The position numbers and the translations under genes are program-made. Positions 7,401-14,891 of a stretch of DNA of 19,262 bases are shown one piece after another (position 1 is the first letter of the stretch; the number at the start of each line of letters is the position of its first letter). The DNA is from Firmicutes bacterium UBA1065 (GTDB lineage: Bacteria > Bacillota > Clostridia > Tissierellales > Sedimentibacteraceae). The stretch covers positions 1 to 19,262 of the forward strand of contig DCDC01000039.1 in NCBI GenBank assembly GCA_002316225.1, written 5' to 3'. The notes under the pieces were generated by a model. The model was not told the DNA's origin, ran no database searches, and saw only the letters and a list, made by a program, of their open reading frames with translations.

Positions 7401-8450
7401 TTAATTCCTCCTACATTTTTTGTTTTGTGCCATTATAACTGCATAATCTATTGCATTAACAAGGCTCGCCTCATTGGCGACTCCCTGGCCTGCATGCCCA
7501 AATCCTGTACCATGATCAACTGATGTTCGAATGATGGGAAGACCAAGTGTTATATTTACTCCTTCCACTGCATCCCATTTTCCATTTTGACTGTTGTAAT
7601 TAAAACCGATTACCTTAATTGGAATGTGGCCTTGATCATGATACATGCATACAACAACATCATACCAACCTCCCCGGGCTTTTGAAAAAATAGTATCCGG
7701 GGGTACCGGGCCTTCTGCCTTTATTCCTTCAAGCCATGTGGTATTTATTGCAGGTATAATTTCTTCTATTTCTTCGGTGCCAAACAATCCATTTTCACCT
7801 GCATGGGGATTAAGACCGGCTACTCCTATGCGGGGTTCATTTATTCCCAAATCCTTGCATCCCTGGTAGGCAATCCGAATAACATCAGCTACCCTTTCCT
7901 TACGAACCATATCACAAGCTTTTCGCAATGAAACATGGGTAGATACATGCACTACCCTAAGATTTTGATAAGCCAGCATCATGGTGTATTTTTTTGTTCC
8001 GGTGTATTCGGCAAAAATCTCAGTATGTCCGTTATAGTGAAAGCCTGCCAGGTTTATGGCCTCTTTGTTCAAGGCATTGGTTACAGTGGCATCAATTTCT
8101 TTTTTTAAGGCAAGATCAATAACTTTCACTACGCTTTGAAAGGCAGCGTTGCCACACATGGCCGACACTTTTCCAAATTCAAACCGGTTGAAATCGATTA
8201 AGTCCATATGAAATACATTAATTGTACCAGGGGCGAAATTTGCTTCCGAAATGCTTGAAATCGGATTAATCTTCACTTCCGGATGCCCCACTATTGCTGC
8301 TGCCCGTTCGATAACCCTTGCATCACCGATTACCACAGGATAACATTTTTGTTCCATATCAGGTTTAGTTAATGCTTTCACGCACAATTCGGGGCCGTTT
8401 CCGGACCCATCTCCCATTGTGATGCCAATAATCGGTTTTTTGTTACCCAT
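7401..8450 (-). CDS. pdxA2: PdxA2-type 4-phospho-hydroxyacid dehydrogenase (4-phospho-D-threonate/D-erythronate dehydrogenase-like)
   Basis: 349 residues. PdxA enzymes oxidise the 3-hydroxyl of a 4-phosphorylated acid with NAD, followed by decarboxylation. Metal-binding histidines fit H172 (VSTHVSL), H216 (GLNPHAGE) and H271 (MYHDQG). Other hallmarks are GHTE at 141-144, GPVPPDTIF at 247-255 and GVNITLGLPIIRTSVDHGT at 297-315. The opening loop is GDGSGNGPE rather than GDPAGIGPE. There is an insert, FNYNSQNGKWDAVE (283-296), between the YHDQG segment and GVNITLG. Its place beside a DUF1537 kinase and a transporter, with no vitamin B6 gene nearby, points to the catabolic PdxA2 branch, which makes dihydroxyacetone phosphate and CO2 from 4-phospho-D-threonate or 4-phospho-D-erythronate. 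One base separates it from the upstream stop codon. The exact stereochemistry is not decided by the sequence. Confidence 0.88.
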   Translation of the reverse strand: MGNKKPIIGITMGDGSGNGPELCVKALTKPDMEQKCYPVVIGDARVIERAAAIVGHPEVKINPISSISEANFAPGTINVFHMDLIDFNRFEFGKVSAMCGNAAFQSVVKVIDLALKKEIDATVTNALNKEAINLAGFHYNGHTEIFAEYTGTKKYTMMLAYQNLRVVHVSTHVSLRKACDMVRKERVADVIRIAYQGCKDLGINEPRIGVAGLNPHAGENGLFGTEEIEEIIPAINTTWLEGIKAEGPVPPDTIFSKARGGWYDVVVCMYHDQGHIPIKVIGFNYNSQNGKWDAVEGVNITLGLPIIRTSVDHGTGFGHAGQGVANEASLVNAIDYAVIMAQNKKCRRN

Positions 8451-8451
8451 T

Positions 8452-9366
8452 TTAGCTCATACCTCTTTTTTTGTTTTCTTCTAACACCTGTTTGATTCTA
8501 TTGATGCCTTCCTCTGAAATTCCGGTGAATGGCTTTCTGCATTCGCCAACATCATATCCTGACAGCCTGACGGCTTTCTTTACAATTGTATTTGGATTGC
8601 CGTATTTGAAGCATTCCCTGAAAGATGCTATGGATTCCTGTGCTGCCCTGGCTTCCTCAAGCTTTCCTTGTATGAAGAGTTCATATATGGAAGATAAGAC
8701 CTTGGGGTATACGTTTGAACATCCTGCAACAGCACCTGCGCCGCCTGCCATAAGTGTGGGAAGAATCAGCGAATCATTTCCCGAAAGTACATAGAATTCC
8801 TTGTTTGAAAGACTTCGTGTCTGCTTGTAATAAGCAAGCAAATTGTTAAAGTCTCCAGATGAATCTTTAACTCCCACAATATTAGGTGCATCTTTAGCTA
8901 AACGGGTTACTGTTTCCGGCAATAAGGAATTTCCGGTACGCATTGGTATATTATATAGTATTATTGGTATGTCAGGAACCGCAAAAGCTACATCCATATA
9001 ATGCTTATAAAGTTCTTCCTGGGAAGCTTTTGCAAAATATGGCGTAATTATCGATAAAGCATCGACACCTTTCTTTATTGCCATTTTACTTAAACGAATA
9101 GTATCCCGGGTTGAAATACACCCGGTACCGGCAAACACCGGAACCCTTCCATTCACCTGCTCAACAACTACTTCCAGTATGCGTTCCTTTTCCTCATCCC
9201 TTAAACAGAATCCTTCCCCATTTGTTCCAAGGGGAAAAATTCCGTGTATGCCGTTGGCTATAAGTCTTTCAACCTGTCTTCTTAGCTCCTCTTCATTAAT
9301 GCTTTCATCCGGCTTCATTGGTGTAATTATGGGTGTAATTATTCCATGAATTTTCATTTCAACCAT
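8452..9366 (-). CDS. Dihydrodipicolinate synthase/N-acetylneuraminate lyase family aldolase
   Basis: 304 residues from the ATG at 9366. This is a class I aldolase barrel: the Schiff-base Lys167 lies in VGVKDSSGD, the catalytic Tyr138 in ILYNIPMRTG, and the carboxylate-binding loop GTNGE is at 47-51. Family members join or split pyruvate and an aldehyde, or dehydrate sugar acids to 2-oxo-3-deoxy acids. The loop has Asn where DHDPS has the second Thr (GTTGE), and the setting is a catabolic operon, so a keto-acid lyase or sugar-acid dehydratase is more likely than lysine biosynthesis. A longer reading from an ATG at 9408 would overlap the dehydrogenase gene, but AAGGAG at 9373-9378 lies six bases before the ATG at 9366. 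The substrate is unknown. Confidence 0.88.
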   Translation of the reverse strand: MVEMKIHGIITPIITPMKPDESINEEELRRQVERLIANGIHGIFPLGTNGEGFCLRDEEKERILEVVVEQVNGRVPVFAGTGCISTRDTIRLSKMAIKKGVDALSIITPYFAKASQEELYKHYMDVAFAVPDIPIILYNIPMRTGNSLLPETVTRLAKDAPNIVGVKDSSGDFNNLLAYYKQTRSLSNKEFYVLSGNDSLILPTLMAGGAGAVAGCSNVYPKVLSSIYELFIQGKLEEARAAQESIASFRECFKYGNPNTIVKKAVRLSGYDVGECRKPFTGISEEGINRIKQVLEENKKRGMS

Positions 9367-9372
9367 TTCAAT

Positions 9373-9378
9373 CTCCTT
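9373..9378 (-). promoter_or_regulatory. AAGGAG ribosome site overlapping the upstream stop codon, selecting the ATG at 9366
   Basis: The dehydrogenase stop TAA (9377-9379) forms part of TAAGGAG, six bases before the ATG at 9366. This coupled arrangement favours that start over the upstream ATG at 9408. Confidence 0.75.
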
Positions 9379-10522
9379 ATAGTACCTGCAAATACATGGA
9401 ACGGGCATCTGCTTCCGTTATTTCACGCATGTTATTAACCAATAATCTTTTTACTTCCATTCCGCCTTTTACCAATTCATCAACATCATCTTCATTTATT
9501 CCAAATGATTTCAGGCTCTGAGGAATGTCCAGATTTTTAATAATTCTTTCAATATAGTCCAGGACCAGGGCTGATTTTTCCTCATCATTTTCAATATTCC
9601 CAAAGGGCCATAAGCGGTTATATGCATTAGCCAATAGAGGACGTATATAAGGTTCATTAAAACGCAATACCGGCATCAACATAATAGCATTGGAAATTCC
9701 ATGAGGAATATGGTATTTACCGCCTAAGGGATAACTCAGGGCATGCACACCGGTGGTACCTGAAGTAGTAATTGCAATACCGCCATAAAAACTTGCCAAT
9801 AACATGTTCGATTTTGCATTCATATCGCCGTCGCAGGCTGCTTCAATGTTTTTTATTATAAGTTCAAGAGCGCCAAAAGAATATAAATCACTAAAGGGGT
9901 TGGCTTTTTTTGAGGTATAGCACTCAATTGCGTGTGCCAAGGCATCAATACCGGTTGAGGCAGCGATAGATCTTGGCAGATTTCTTATCATTTCAGCATC
10001 AAGTATTACATAATCAGCAATCATTTCATTGCTTACAATACCAACCTTAAGAGACTTTTCAGGTACCGTTACGATTGCATTTGGTGTTGCCTCTGCTCCG
10101 GTTCCGGCAGTTGTAGGTATCATCAAGGTCCTGACTGTTTTTTTTGCCAAATCAGGTGTTTCCAGCAAGTCTTTGACCGTATATCTGTCAGTCTTTAAAA
10201 CAGACACTAGTTTTGCCACATCTATTACGCTGCCGCCTCCGACAGCTATAATAAAATCAGCTTCTGATGAATTAAATCTGTCGACAACTTCCTGTGCCTG
10301 CAGGTAGGTAGGCTCAACAGGCAAATCTTCAAACAAAGTAAAGGGAATATTTTTCTCGCTTAGAATATCTGTAATGGGGTTTATTAAACCTGATTCGTAA
10401 ACACTCTTATAAGTAAATATGGCAACATGCTTTACATCCTCAACAATCTCCCGGACATTATTTATGGCATTTTGCCCCCCATATACTGTTTTTGGCATAA
10501 CCAGTTTATATTGTTCCAACAT
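9377..10522 (-). CDS. Iron-containing alcohol dehydrogenase (group III)
   Basis: 381 residues, the usual size. The nucleotide-binding motif GGGSVID is at 95-101, TTAGTGAE at 137-144, and the metal ligands are probably D193 and H197 (DALAHAIE), H260 (VHALSYPLG) and H274 (IPHG). These enzymes reduce aldehydes or oxidise alcohols with NAD(P) and act in the cytoplasm. GGAGGTGG is a strong ribosome site. The gene lies second in the operon, 47 bases after the kinase gene. It may oxidise a hydroxy acid, or reduce the aldehyde released by the aldolase encoded next, to keep redox balance; both are inferred. Close relatives include lactaldehyde, propanediol and hydroxyacid dehydrogenases, so the substrate is open. 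Confidence 0.93.
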   Translation of the reverse strand: MLEQYKLVMPKTVYGGQNAINNVREIVEDVKHVAIFTYKSVYESGLINPITDILSEKNIPFTLFEDLPVEPTYLQAQEVVDRFNSSEADFIIAVGGGSVIDVAKLVSVLKTDRYTVKDLLETPDLAKKTVRTLMIPTTAGTGAEATPNAIVTVPEKSLKVGIVSNEMIADYVILDAEMIRNLPRSIAASTGIDALAHAIECYTSKKANPFSDLYSFGALELIIKNIEAACDGDMNAKSNMLLASFYGGIAITTSGTTGVHALSYPLGGKYHIPHGISNAIMLMPVLRFNEPYIRPLLANAYNRLWPFGNIENDEEKSALVLDYIERIIKNLDIPQSLKSFGINEDDVDELVKGGMEVKRLLVNNMREITEADARSMYLQVL

Positions 10523-10569
10523 TGTTCCACCTCCGTAAATAATTTTAAAATATTTTCTGAAACTCCATG

Positions 10570-11829
10570 TTACGTCTTATTTAAATGATTTATAACCTCC
10601 AAAAGAGCCGAGGAGGATCCAAAGCCTCCTGCTTTGGTCACTATTCTGATATTATGGGCCTTGCCTCCATACATTAAGCCCAAGGGTATACCGGCAAGTA
10701 CCTCTTCCTGTAAATCAATCCCTTCCGCATCTAAGGCACTAAGCACATGAAGGGCGGTATCACCTCCAGTAATAAGCAAACTTTCTGCTATATCCTTATC
10801 GACTAACCCTTTTACAATATCACCAATGGCTATTGCCACTTCCCTGCCATTTTTCTTTATTAACAAATCATTTTTCCCTTGGCTATCAAAAAGGGTATCA
10901 ACAGCTATTATCAAGGGACCGGATATTTCTTCCCGGGAATTATAAAATTTCATGGCATCACTGATGATTTTTTCTGTTTCTTCGGATAGTTTGCCCTTTA
11001 TTATCCTCTTTGTATCAATTATTAGCAGGGCAGAGTCTGTATTGCTCAACACCTTATCTATCTGCAACCTGGTAATATGGTTATATGTCCCTGCAACAAT
11101 CAACATAATCTTATTTTTCTTTTTAAGTCCGAGCACCTTAGGCAAATACGCGGCAAATCCCGCGGTTCCTGAAAAAATAGTGTTGGAAGGCAGGTTTTGG
11201 CATGCAAGAGCAATTATATTTAAATCTTCATTTGTTGCTGCATCAATGATTATTACTTGAAAACCTTCCTTTTTAAGTTTTTCAATATGAGAATAAATGG
11301 CATCGCTCCCTTTATGAACCGTATCCAGGTCTATATGAGCAACCCTTCTTTTCATCTCATTTTGCAGCAGGGAGGGCACATAACACAAATTATGCTGCCT
11401 ATCTTTATCTTCATTATCTTTTATTGCATCATCACAAGGTAATGATATTTTTAGATTGCCATTTACCATGCAACGGCCATTGTCCGGATAGGATGGAACC
11501 AATATGGTAAGGTCTGAATCAAATGCATCAATAACCGCTTCCAATTCCGAACCAAGGTTTCCCCTGAATGTAGAGTCAATCTTTTTATATACGCTTTTAA
11601 ATCCGGCTCTTTTTAGCGTACAAGAAATATCATATACTTTTCTGTAGGCATTGTAATATTTCAATGGTCTTGTATTGGAGTTAATCGCAAGGACCTCGTT
11701 ACTTTCCAAGAACTGTTCAAGTTTGTCCGCATCAACTATTACCTTTGTCTTGAATCCATGTTTTCGAAACTGTATACCGGTATCACTTGCGCCTGTGAGA
11801 TCATCTGCTATTATCGCTATAGAATGCAT
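10570..11829 (-). CDS. Four-carbon acid sugar kinase (DUF1537 family)
   Basis: 419 residues. DUF1537 kinases phosphorylate four-carbon sugar acids such as D-threonate, D-erythronate or 2-oxo-tetronates with ATP. The N-terminal substrate domain opens with IADDLTGASDTG (7-18) and has YKKIDSTFRGNLGSELEA (81-98) and PSYPDNGR (112-119). The C-terminal nucleotide-binding part has TGGDT (354-358) and TKAGGFG (398-404), all family signatures. AAAGGAG lies seven bases before the ATG. It is the first gene after the sigma-54 promoter, with a leader of about 160 bases. Together with the PdxA2 gene it matches the described D-threonate/D-erythronate branch rather than the 2-oxo-tetronate branch, which uses a different decarboxylase. 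Which acid it uses cannot be told from sequence. Confidence 0.92.
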   Translation of the reverse strand: MHSIAIIADDLTGASDTGIQFRKHGFKTKVIVDADKLEQFLESNEVLAINSNTRPLKYYNAYRKVYDISCTLKRAGFKSVYKKIDSTFRGNLGSELEAVIDAFDSDLTILVPSYPDNGRCMVNGNLKISLPCDDAIKDNEDKDRQHNLCYVPSLLQNEMKRRVAHIDLDTVHKGSDAIYSHIEKLKKEGFQVIIIDAATNEDLNIIALACQNLPSNTIFSGTAGFAAYLPKVLGLKKKNKIMLIVAGTYNHITRLQIDKVLSNTDSALLIIDTKRIIKGKLSEETEKIISDAMKFYNSREEISGPLIIAVDTLFDSQGKNDLLIKKNGREVAIAIGDIVKGLVDKDIAESLLITGGDTALHVLSALDAEGIDLQEEVLAGIPLGLMYGGKAHNIRIVTKAGGFGSSSALLEVINHLNKT

Positions 11830-11999
11830 TTATTAACTCCTTTCAGCTATGTCTTTGAAGATTTTGTTTCGAACTAAACCGTTATAGTTTTTAATACATC
11901 TAACAATTTATAATAAATGAAACCTGCAGTGCCTGACATTACAGTATGATATGGGCTGATGTATTGTCATATTAAAATGTTTTCTGTTGCCTATAAATA

Positions 12000-12015
12000 A
12001 GCAAAATGCATGCCA
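12000..12015 (-). promoter_or_regulatory. Sigma-54 (-24/-12) promoter of the acid-sugar operon
   Basis: On the minus strand TGGCAT, five bases (GCATT), then TTGCT. The invariant GG (12014-12013) and GC (12002-12001) are separated by exactly ten bases, as sigma-54 promoters require. A start site near 11989 is expected. A sigma-54 activator gene with an intact GAFTGA loop lies immediately upstream. Confidence 0.9.
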
Positions 12016-12030
12016 TAATTAAACAAAAAA

Positions 12031-12058
12031 GCAATTGCCCATAAAAACAAGCAATTGC
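12031..12058. promoter_or_regulatory. Pair of GCAATTGC palindromes, 20 bp apart
   Basis: AAGCAATTGC occurs twice (cores 12031-12038 and 12051-12058), repeated at 20 bp, about two helical turns, just upstream of the sigma-54 promoter. They are close enough to the promoter for a second regulator or a DNA-bending protein; the role is unknown. Confidence 0.45.
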
Positions 12059-12066
12059 ACTAAAAA

Positions 12067-12148
12067 AAAGAATTCGTTCACTTATATGACCTTTATCCCG
12101 AAACAAATTAAAGATTTCTTTTTCAATATGAAATTAAACGAATTCTTT
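12067..12148. promoter_or_regulatory. Two palindromic enhancer-like sites, probable activator binding sites
   Basis: AAAGAATTCGTT (12067-12078) and AACGAATTCTTT (12137-12148) are exact reverse complements, and each is itself a 10-of-12 palindrome. Their centres are 70 bp apart and about 83 and 153 bp upstream of the predicted start site, the usual range for upstream sites bound by sigma-54 activators. Binding by the neighbouring activator is inferred. Confidence 0.65.
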
Positions 12149-12211
12149 ACAAGTGTTATTATTGCTACTAACAATCAATAATACAAATATTTTTTCATAA
12201 TGAAACAAATT

Positions 12212-14122
12212 TCAATCTGACATATCCCATTTTTTAAGTCTTCGCCATAAGGTGCTTTTGCTGATACCAAGTAAATTACAAGCTTCATCTTTATCTTGGT
12301 TTGTAAGGTTTAAGGTAGTAGTAATTATTTCTCTTTCCATGTCCTCTAAGGTACCTTTTAATTCTATAGTCTTGTCCTTAAAAATTTTATTGCTCAATAT
12401 CTTTTGGTATTCCATCCTTTTTAATTCATCAATATCCTCTATATGGACTTCTCTGCCTTCTTTCGATACAACAAGCCTCTCAAGAATATTTTCCAGTTCC
12501 CTTACATTGCCGGGCCAATCGTATGAGCTAAACATATTGAGTATCTTGTCACTAAAAATTGGTCGTGGTTTGTCGGATCTTTTACATATTTTCGCAAGAA
12601 GTTCATCTATCAGAAGTGGAATATCATCCAGCCTTTCACGCAAGGGAGGTAATGATAACCTGAGCACATTCAACCTATAATACAAGTCAGGCCGAAACAG
12701 GCCTTTGGATACAGATTCTTCCAAATTGCGATGGGTTGCAGCTATAATGCGGACATTAACCGGTACTACCGTATCACCGCCAACCCTGATAATGGCCTTT
12801 TCCTGAAGAACACGCAATAAACGGGCCTGCAATTTAATTGAAAGTTCACCAATCTCATCAAGGAATAATGTACCTTCATGTGCCAATTCAAATAGTCCTT
12901 TCTTGCCGCCGCGTCTTGCGCCGGTAAAAGCACCTTCCTCATACCCAAACAATTCACTTTCCAGTAGATTCTCCGGTACTGAAGCGCAATTAACCGCAAC
13001 AAACAAACCATTCCTTCGATTGCTTTCATTATGTATGCTTTGAGCAAACATTTCTTTTCCTGTACCTGTCTCTCCCGTAATCACTACAGTTGCATCGGCC
13101 TTAGCAAATTGCCTTGCTTGCTTGATTACTTTTTTCATAGCAGGACTATCCGTTATAATATTTTCAAAAGTATATTGGGCAACATGTCCTTTTAAATAGA
13201 GCTCCCTTCTCACTCTTGTTTCTACGGCTTCAAAGTGGCTTGCATCTTGAAATGTTATTACTGCTCCTTCAATTACATTTTTGATTTTCAGAGGTATTAA
13301 ATTATGAACCAACATCCTGTTTCCAATCCTATGAGGTTCCCCCAGGAGGGGTTTGCCGTTTTCCTGAACTCTCCTCAAGGCGATGCTCGGCAATACATGA
13401 TCAGCTGCTTGCCCAATCATTGACGCTTTATCCTTGTTCAGGATTTTTTCCGCGGCAGGATTTACTAGGGAAACAATACCTTCTGAGTCAGTTGCTATGA
13501 TTCCCTCGTATGTGAAGTCCAATATTGCTTTTAACTGTTCGGCTCTTGTCTTTTCTTTTCTCCTGACTGATGCCAGTTCTTTTGCTTCTCTCAATGCAAT
13601 GCTTACGGATTCTTTTCCGGAATACACAAGAATTGATTTCAATCCCTGTTTTTTACTATAGCGTACGGAAACCGCGTCACCGACTATTACCTGTATATTA
13701 TCTTTTTTTGCTTTTTCGATAACATTCAATACTTCAGATTCGTCATTTATTTCAAGTTCTTTAATATCGACATCTAAAATCTCACCCAAGCCTTCACTGC
13801 CGTAAATCACATTTTTGAAACCAACTATACCGATAGAATTCCCGAACTTTTTTGCACTTGCAACAGCCCTTATTATGTCATAGGGACTGACTATTATTTC
13901 TATAACGGGTTCGCCCACTTTTTCCATAATAGCCGTAGCAGTACCGCCTCTGCTTATAATGATTTCGGTACCGCTTTTAACAAATTTCTTTGCTAATTTT
14001 ACCCCTTCTTCCAAATCACCTACGGCTATATCGGCTTGTATATCCAGTTCATCACATACCTGTTTTGCTATTTCCGCCAATTCGGGATAGGGTGCAATTA
14101 TTGCTATTTCTGATGACATCAT
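12212..14122 (-). CDS. Sigma-54-dependent transcriptional activator: PrpR_N, PAS, AAA+, Fis-type HTH
   Basis: 636 residues. An N-terminal PrpR_N sensor (about 5-185, with the phosphate-loop-like SRGGTA at 57-62) is followed by a PAS domain (about 195-300). The AAA+ domain has Walker A GETGTGKE (350-357), the sigma-54 contact loop GAFTGA (397-402), Walker B LFLDE (419-423) and likely arginine fingers R478 and R483. A Fis-like helix-turn-helix (about 610-633) ends the chain. Such activators bind far-upstream DNA, sense a small metabolite and use ATP to open sigma-54 promoters. In PrpR the same N-terminal domain senses a propionate-pathway metabolite; here an acid-sugar pathway metabolite is the obvious candidate. 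Two ATGs in tandem (14122 and 14119) follow GGGGAGG; the second has the better spacing. I found no clear promoter for this gene itself. Confidence 0.95.
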   Translation of the reverse strand: MMSSEIAIIAPYPELAEIAKQVCDELDIQADIAVGDLEEGVKLAKKFVKSGTEIIISRGGTATAIMEKVGEPVIEIIVSPYDIIRAVASAKKFGNSIGIVGFKNVIYGSEGLGEILDVDIKELEINDESEVLNVIEKAKKDNIQVIVGDAVSVRYSKKQGLKSILVYSGKESVSIALREAKELASVRRKEKTRAEQLKAILDFTYEGIIATDSEGIVSLVNPAAEKILNKDKASMIGQAADHVLPSIALRRVQENGKPLLGEPHRIGNRMLVHNLIPLKIKNVIEGAVITFQDASHFEAVETRVRRELYLKGHVAQYTFENIITDSPAMKKVIKQARQFAKADATVVITGETGTGKEMFAQSIHNESNRRNGLFVAVNCASVPENLLESELFGYEEGAFTGARRGGKKGLFELAHEGTLFLDEIGELSIKLQARLLRVLQEKAIIRVGGDTVVPVNVRIIAATHRNLEESVSKGLFRPDLYYRLNVLRLSLPPLRERLDDIPLLIDELLAKICKRSDKPRPIFSDKILNMFSSYDWPGNVRELENILERLVVSKEGREVHIEDIDELKRMEYQKILSNKIFKDKTIELKGTLEDMEREIITTTLNLTNQDKDEACNLLGISKSTLWRRLKKWDMSD

Positions 14123-14209
14123 ATCACCTCCCCTTGTTTTATTTCATAAATCATTCTTTTTTACATGCATACATTTACAAAATAAAGAACTATCTTGTCT
14201 GATGTTATT

Positions 14210-14842
14210 TTATGCTTTTTTAATCGGGTGCCTGATGACTGTCTTCAGTTTGTCAGGTTCGCATTTTCTGGGGTCGCTTAAATATATTTCATGGTGGAAA
14301 CTGGTGTCCGTAATATCAATAAGGTATCCATTTTCCCTTGCATATTCTTCCATGAGTTTCACTGTTTTGGGTTCATCATCATAGGGCCCGATATGCATGC
14401 ATTGAACGCATAATCCTTCTTCATATTCGAGGTATTCTACTTTTGAAAAATCCATTTTTTTCTTTCTTGTAGCTTCGCTTATTGCCCACTCAAAATCTTT
14501 TTCCTTTACAAAATCAGGCAGCCTGATTAAAGAAATGAAGTTAAGCTCATCTTTTCTCGAATAGTCCATACCTTTTATTCCGTCAATCCACCAGAAACCT
14601 TCCAAGGGAGGAACTATGTAATCGAAATACCCGTCAATCTTGTAATCCCCTTTGTAGCTCATCTTTATGGTATAGGCTACGGCATACAAGAGTTCTACCG
14701 ATTTACTGTATTCCCCGTTTTCTTCGTTTGGATTTCCTTTTCCCCTTACTGCAATGTAATTCATTTTTGGTACATCCACTATGCCGGGTTTGTCTTTGGG
14801 CATATAGAATTCCTTGTATTCTTTCTTGTAATCAAAAGCCAT
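14210..14842 (-). CDS. GyrI-like small-molecule-binding domain protein
   Basis: 210 residues made almost entirely of a GyrI/SOUL-type ligand-binding fold without a DNA-binding domain. Typical segments are the start IVDVPKMNYIAVRGKG (21-36), a central FDYIVPPLEGFWW, CMHIGPYDDEP, and HHEIYLSDPRKCEP near the C-terminus. Stand-alone members of this family are found in many Bacillota; they bind or hydrolyse hydrophobic or toxic small molecules, and the precise role is mostly unknown. AAAGGAG precedes the ATG. The gene lies between the repeat array and the activator gene and probably has its own promoter. I see no direct link with the sugar operon. The family call is secure, the function is not. 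Confidence 0.88.
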   Translation of the reverse strand: MAFDYKKEYKEFYMPKDKPGIVDVPKMNYIAVRGKGNPNEENGEYSKSVELLYAVAYTIKMSYKGDYKIDGYFDYIVPPLEGFWWIDGIKGMDYSRKDELNFISLIRLPDFVKEKDFEWAISEATRKKKMDFSKVEYLEYEEGLCVQCMHIGPYDDEPKTVKLMEEYARENGYLIDITDTSFHHEIYLSDPRKCEPDKLKTVIRHPIKKA

Positions 14843-14862
14843 AATTGCTCCTTTCGTATATA

Positions 14863-14891
14863 TTTATAATTCTCTTGACTTTCTATGTCAT
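14863..14891 (-). promoter_or_regulatory. Promoter of the GyrI-like gene with its -35 box inside the repeat end
   Basis: The -35 box ATGACA (14886-14891) and -10 box TATAAA (14863-14868) each match five of six consensus bases and are exactly 17 bp apart. The -35 box is the terminal inverted-repeat sequence of repeat copy 1, so the repeat appears to have supplied half of the promoter. Confidence 0.6.

Larger units (their letters stand above)
11830..12211. other. 382-bp intergenic regulatory region between activator and catabolic operon
   Basis: There is no credible coding sequence. Reading in the direction of transcription, it contains two AA(A/C)GAATTC(G/T)TT sites (12137-12148 and 12067-12078), two GCAATTGC palindromes 20 bp apart (12051-12058 and 12031-12038), a sigma-54 promoter (12000-12015) and an A+T-rich leader of about 160 bases. 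I saw no strong terminator after the activator gene; a short TTTCATTATGAAA imperfect palindrome at about 12195-12207 is too weak to call. Confidence 0.8.

Noticed and set aside
7401..8450. PdxA as a vitamin B6 biosynthesis enzyme
   Set aside because: It lies in a catabolic operon beside a DUF1537 kinase and a transporter, with no other B6 gene in the window; the PdxA2 reading fits better.
8452..9366. DapA-family gene as lysine biosynthesis DHDPS
   Set aside because: The substrate loop is GTNGE rather than GTTGE and all neighbours are catabolic or transport genes.
9367..9408. Upstream ATG at 9408 as the start of the DapA-family gene
   Set aside because: It would overlap the dehydrogenase gene and lacks the ribosome site; AAGGAG sits directly before the ATG at 9366, and the extra 14 residues do not look like family sequence.
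12195..12207. Imperfect palindrome TTTCATTATGAAA after the activator gene as a terminator
   Set aside because: It is short, has no GC pairs in the centre and almost no loop, and is followed by mixed A/T rather than a clean T run.
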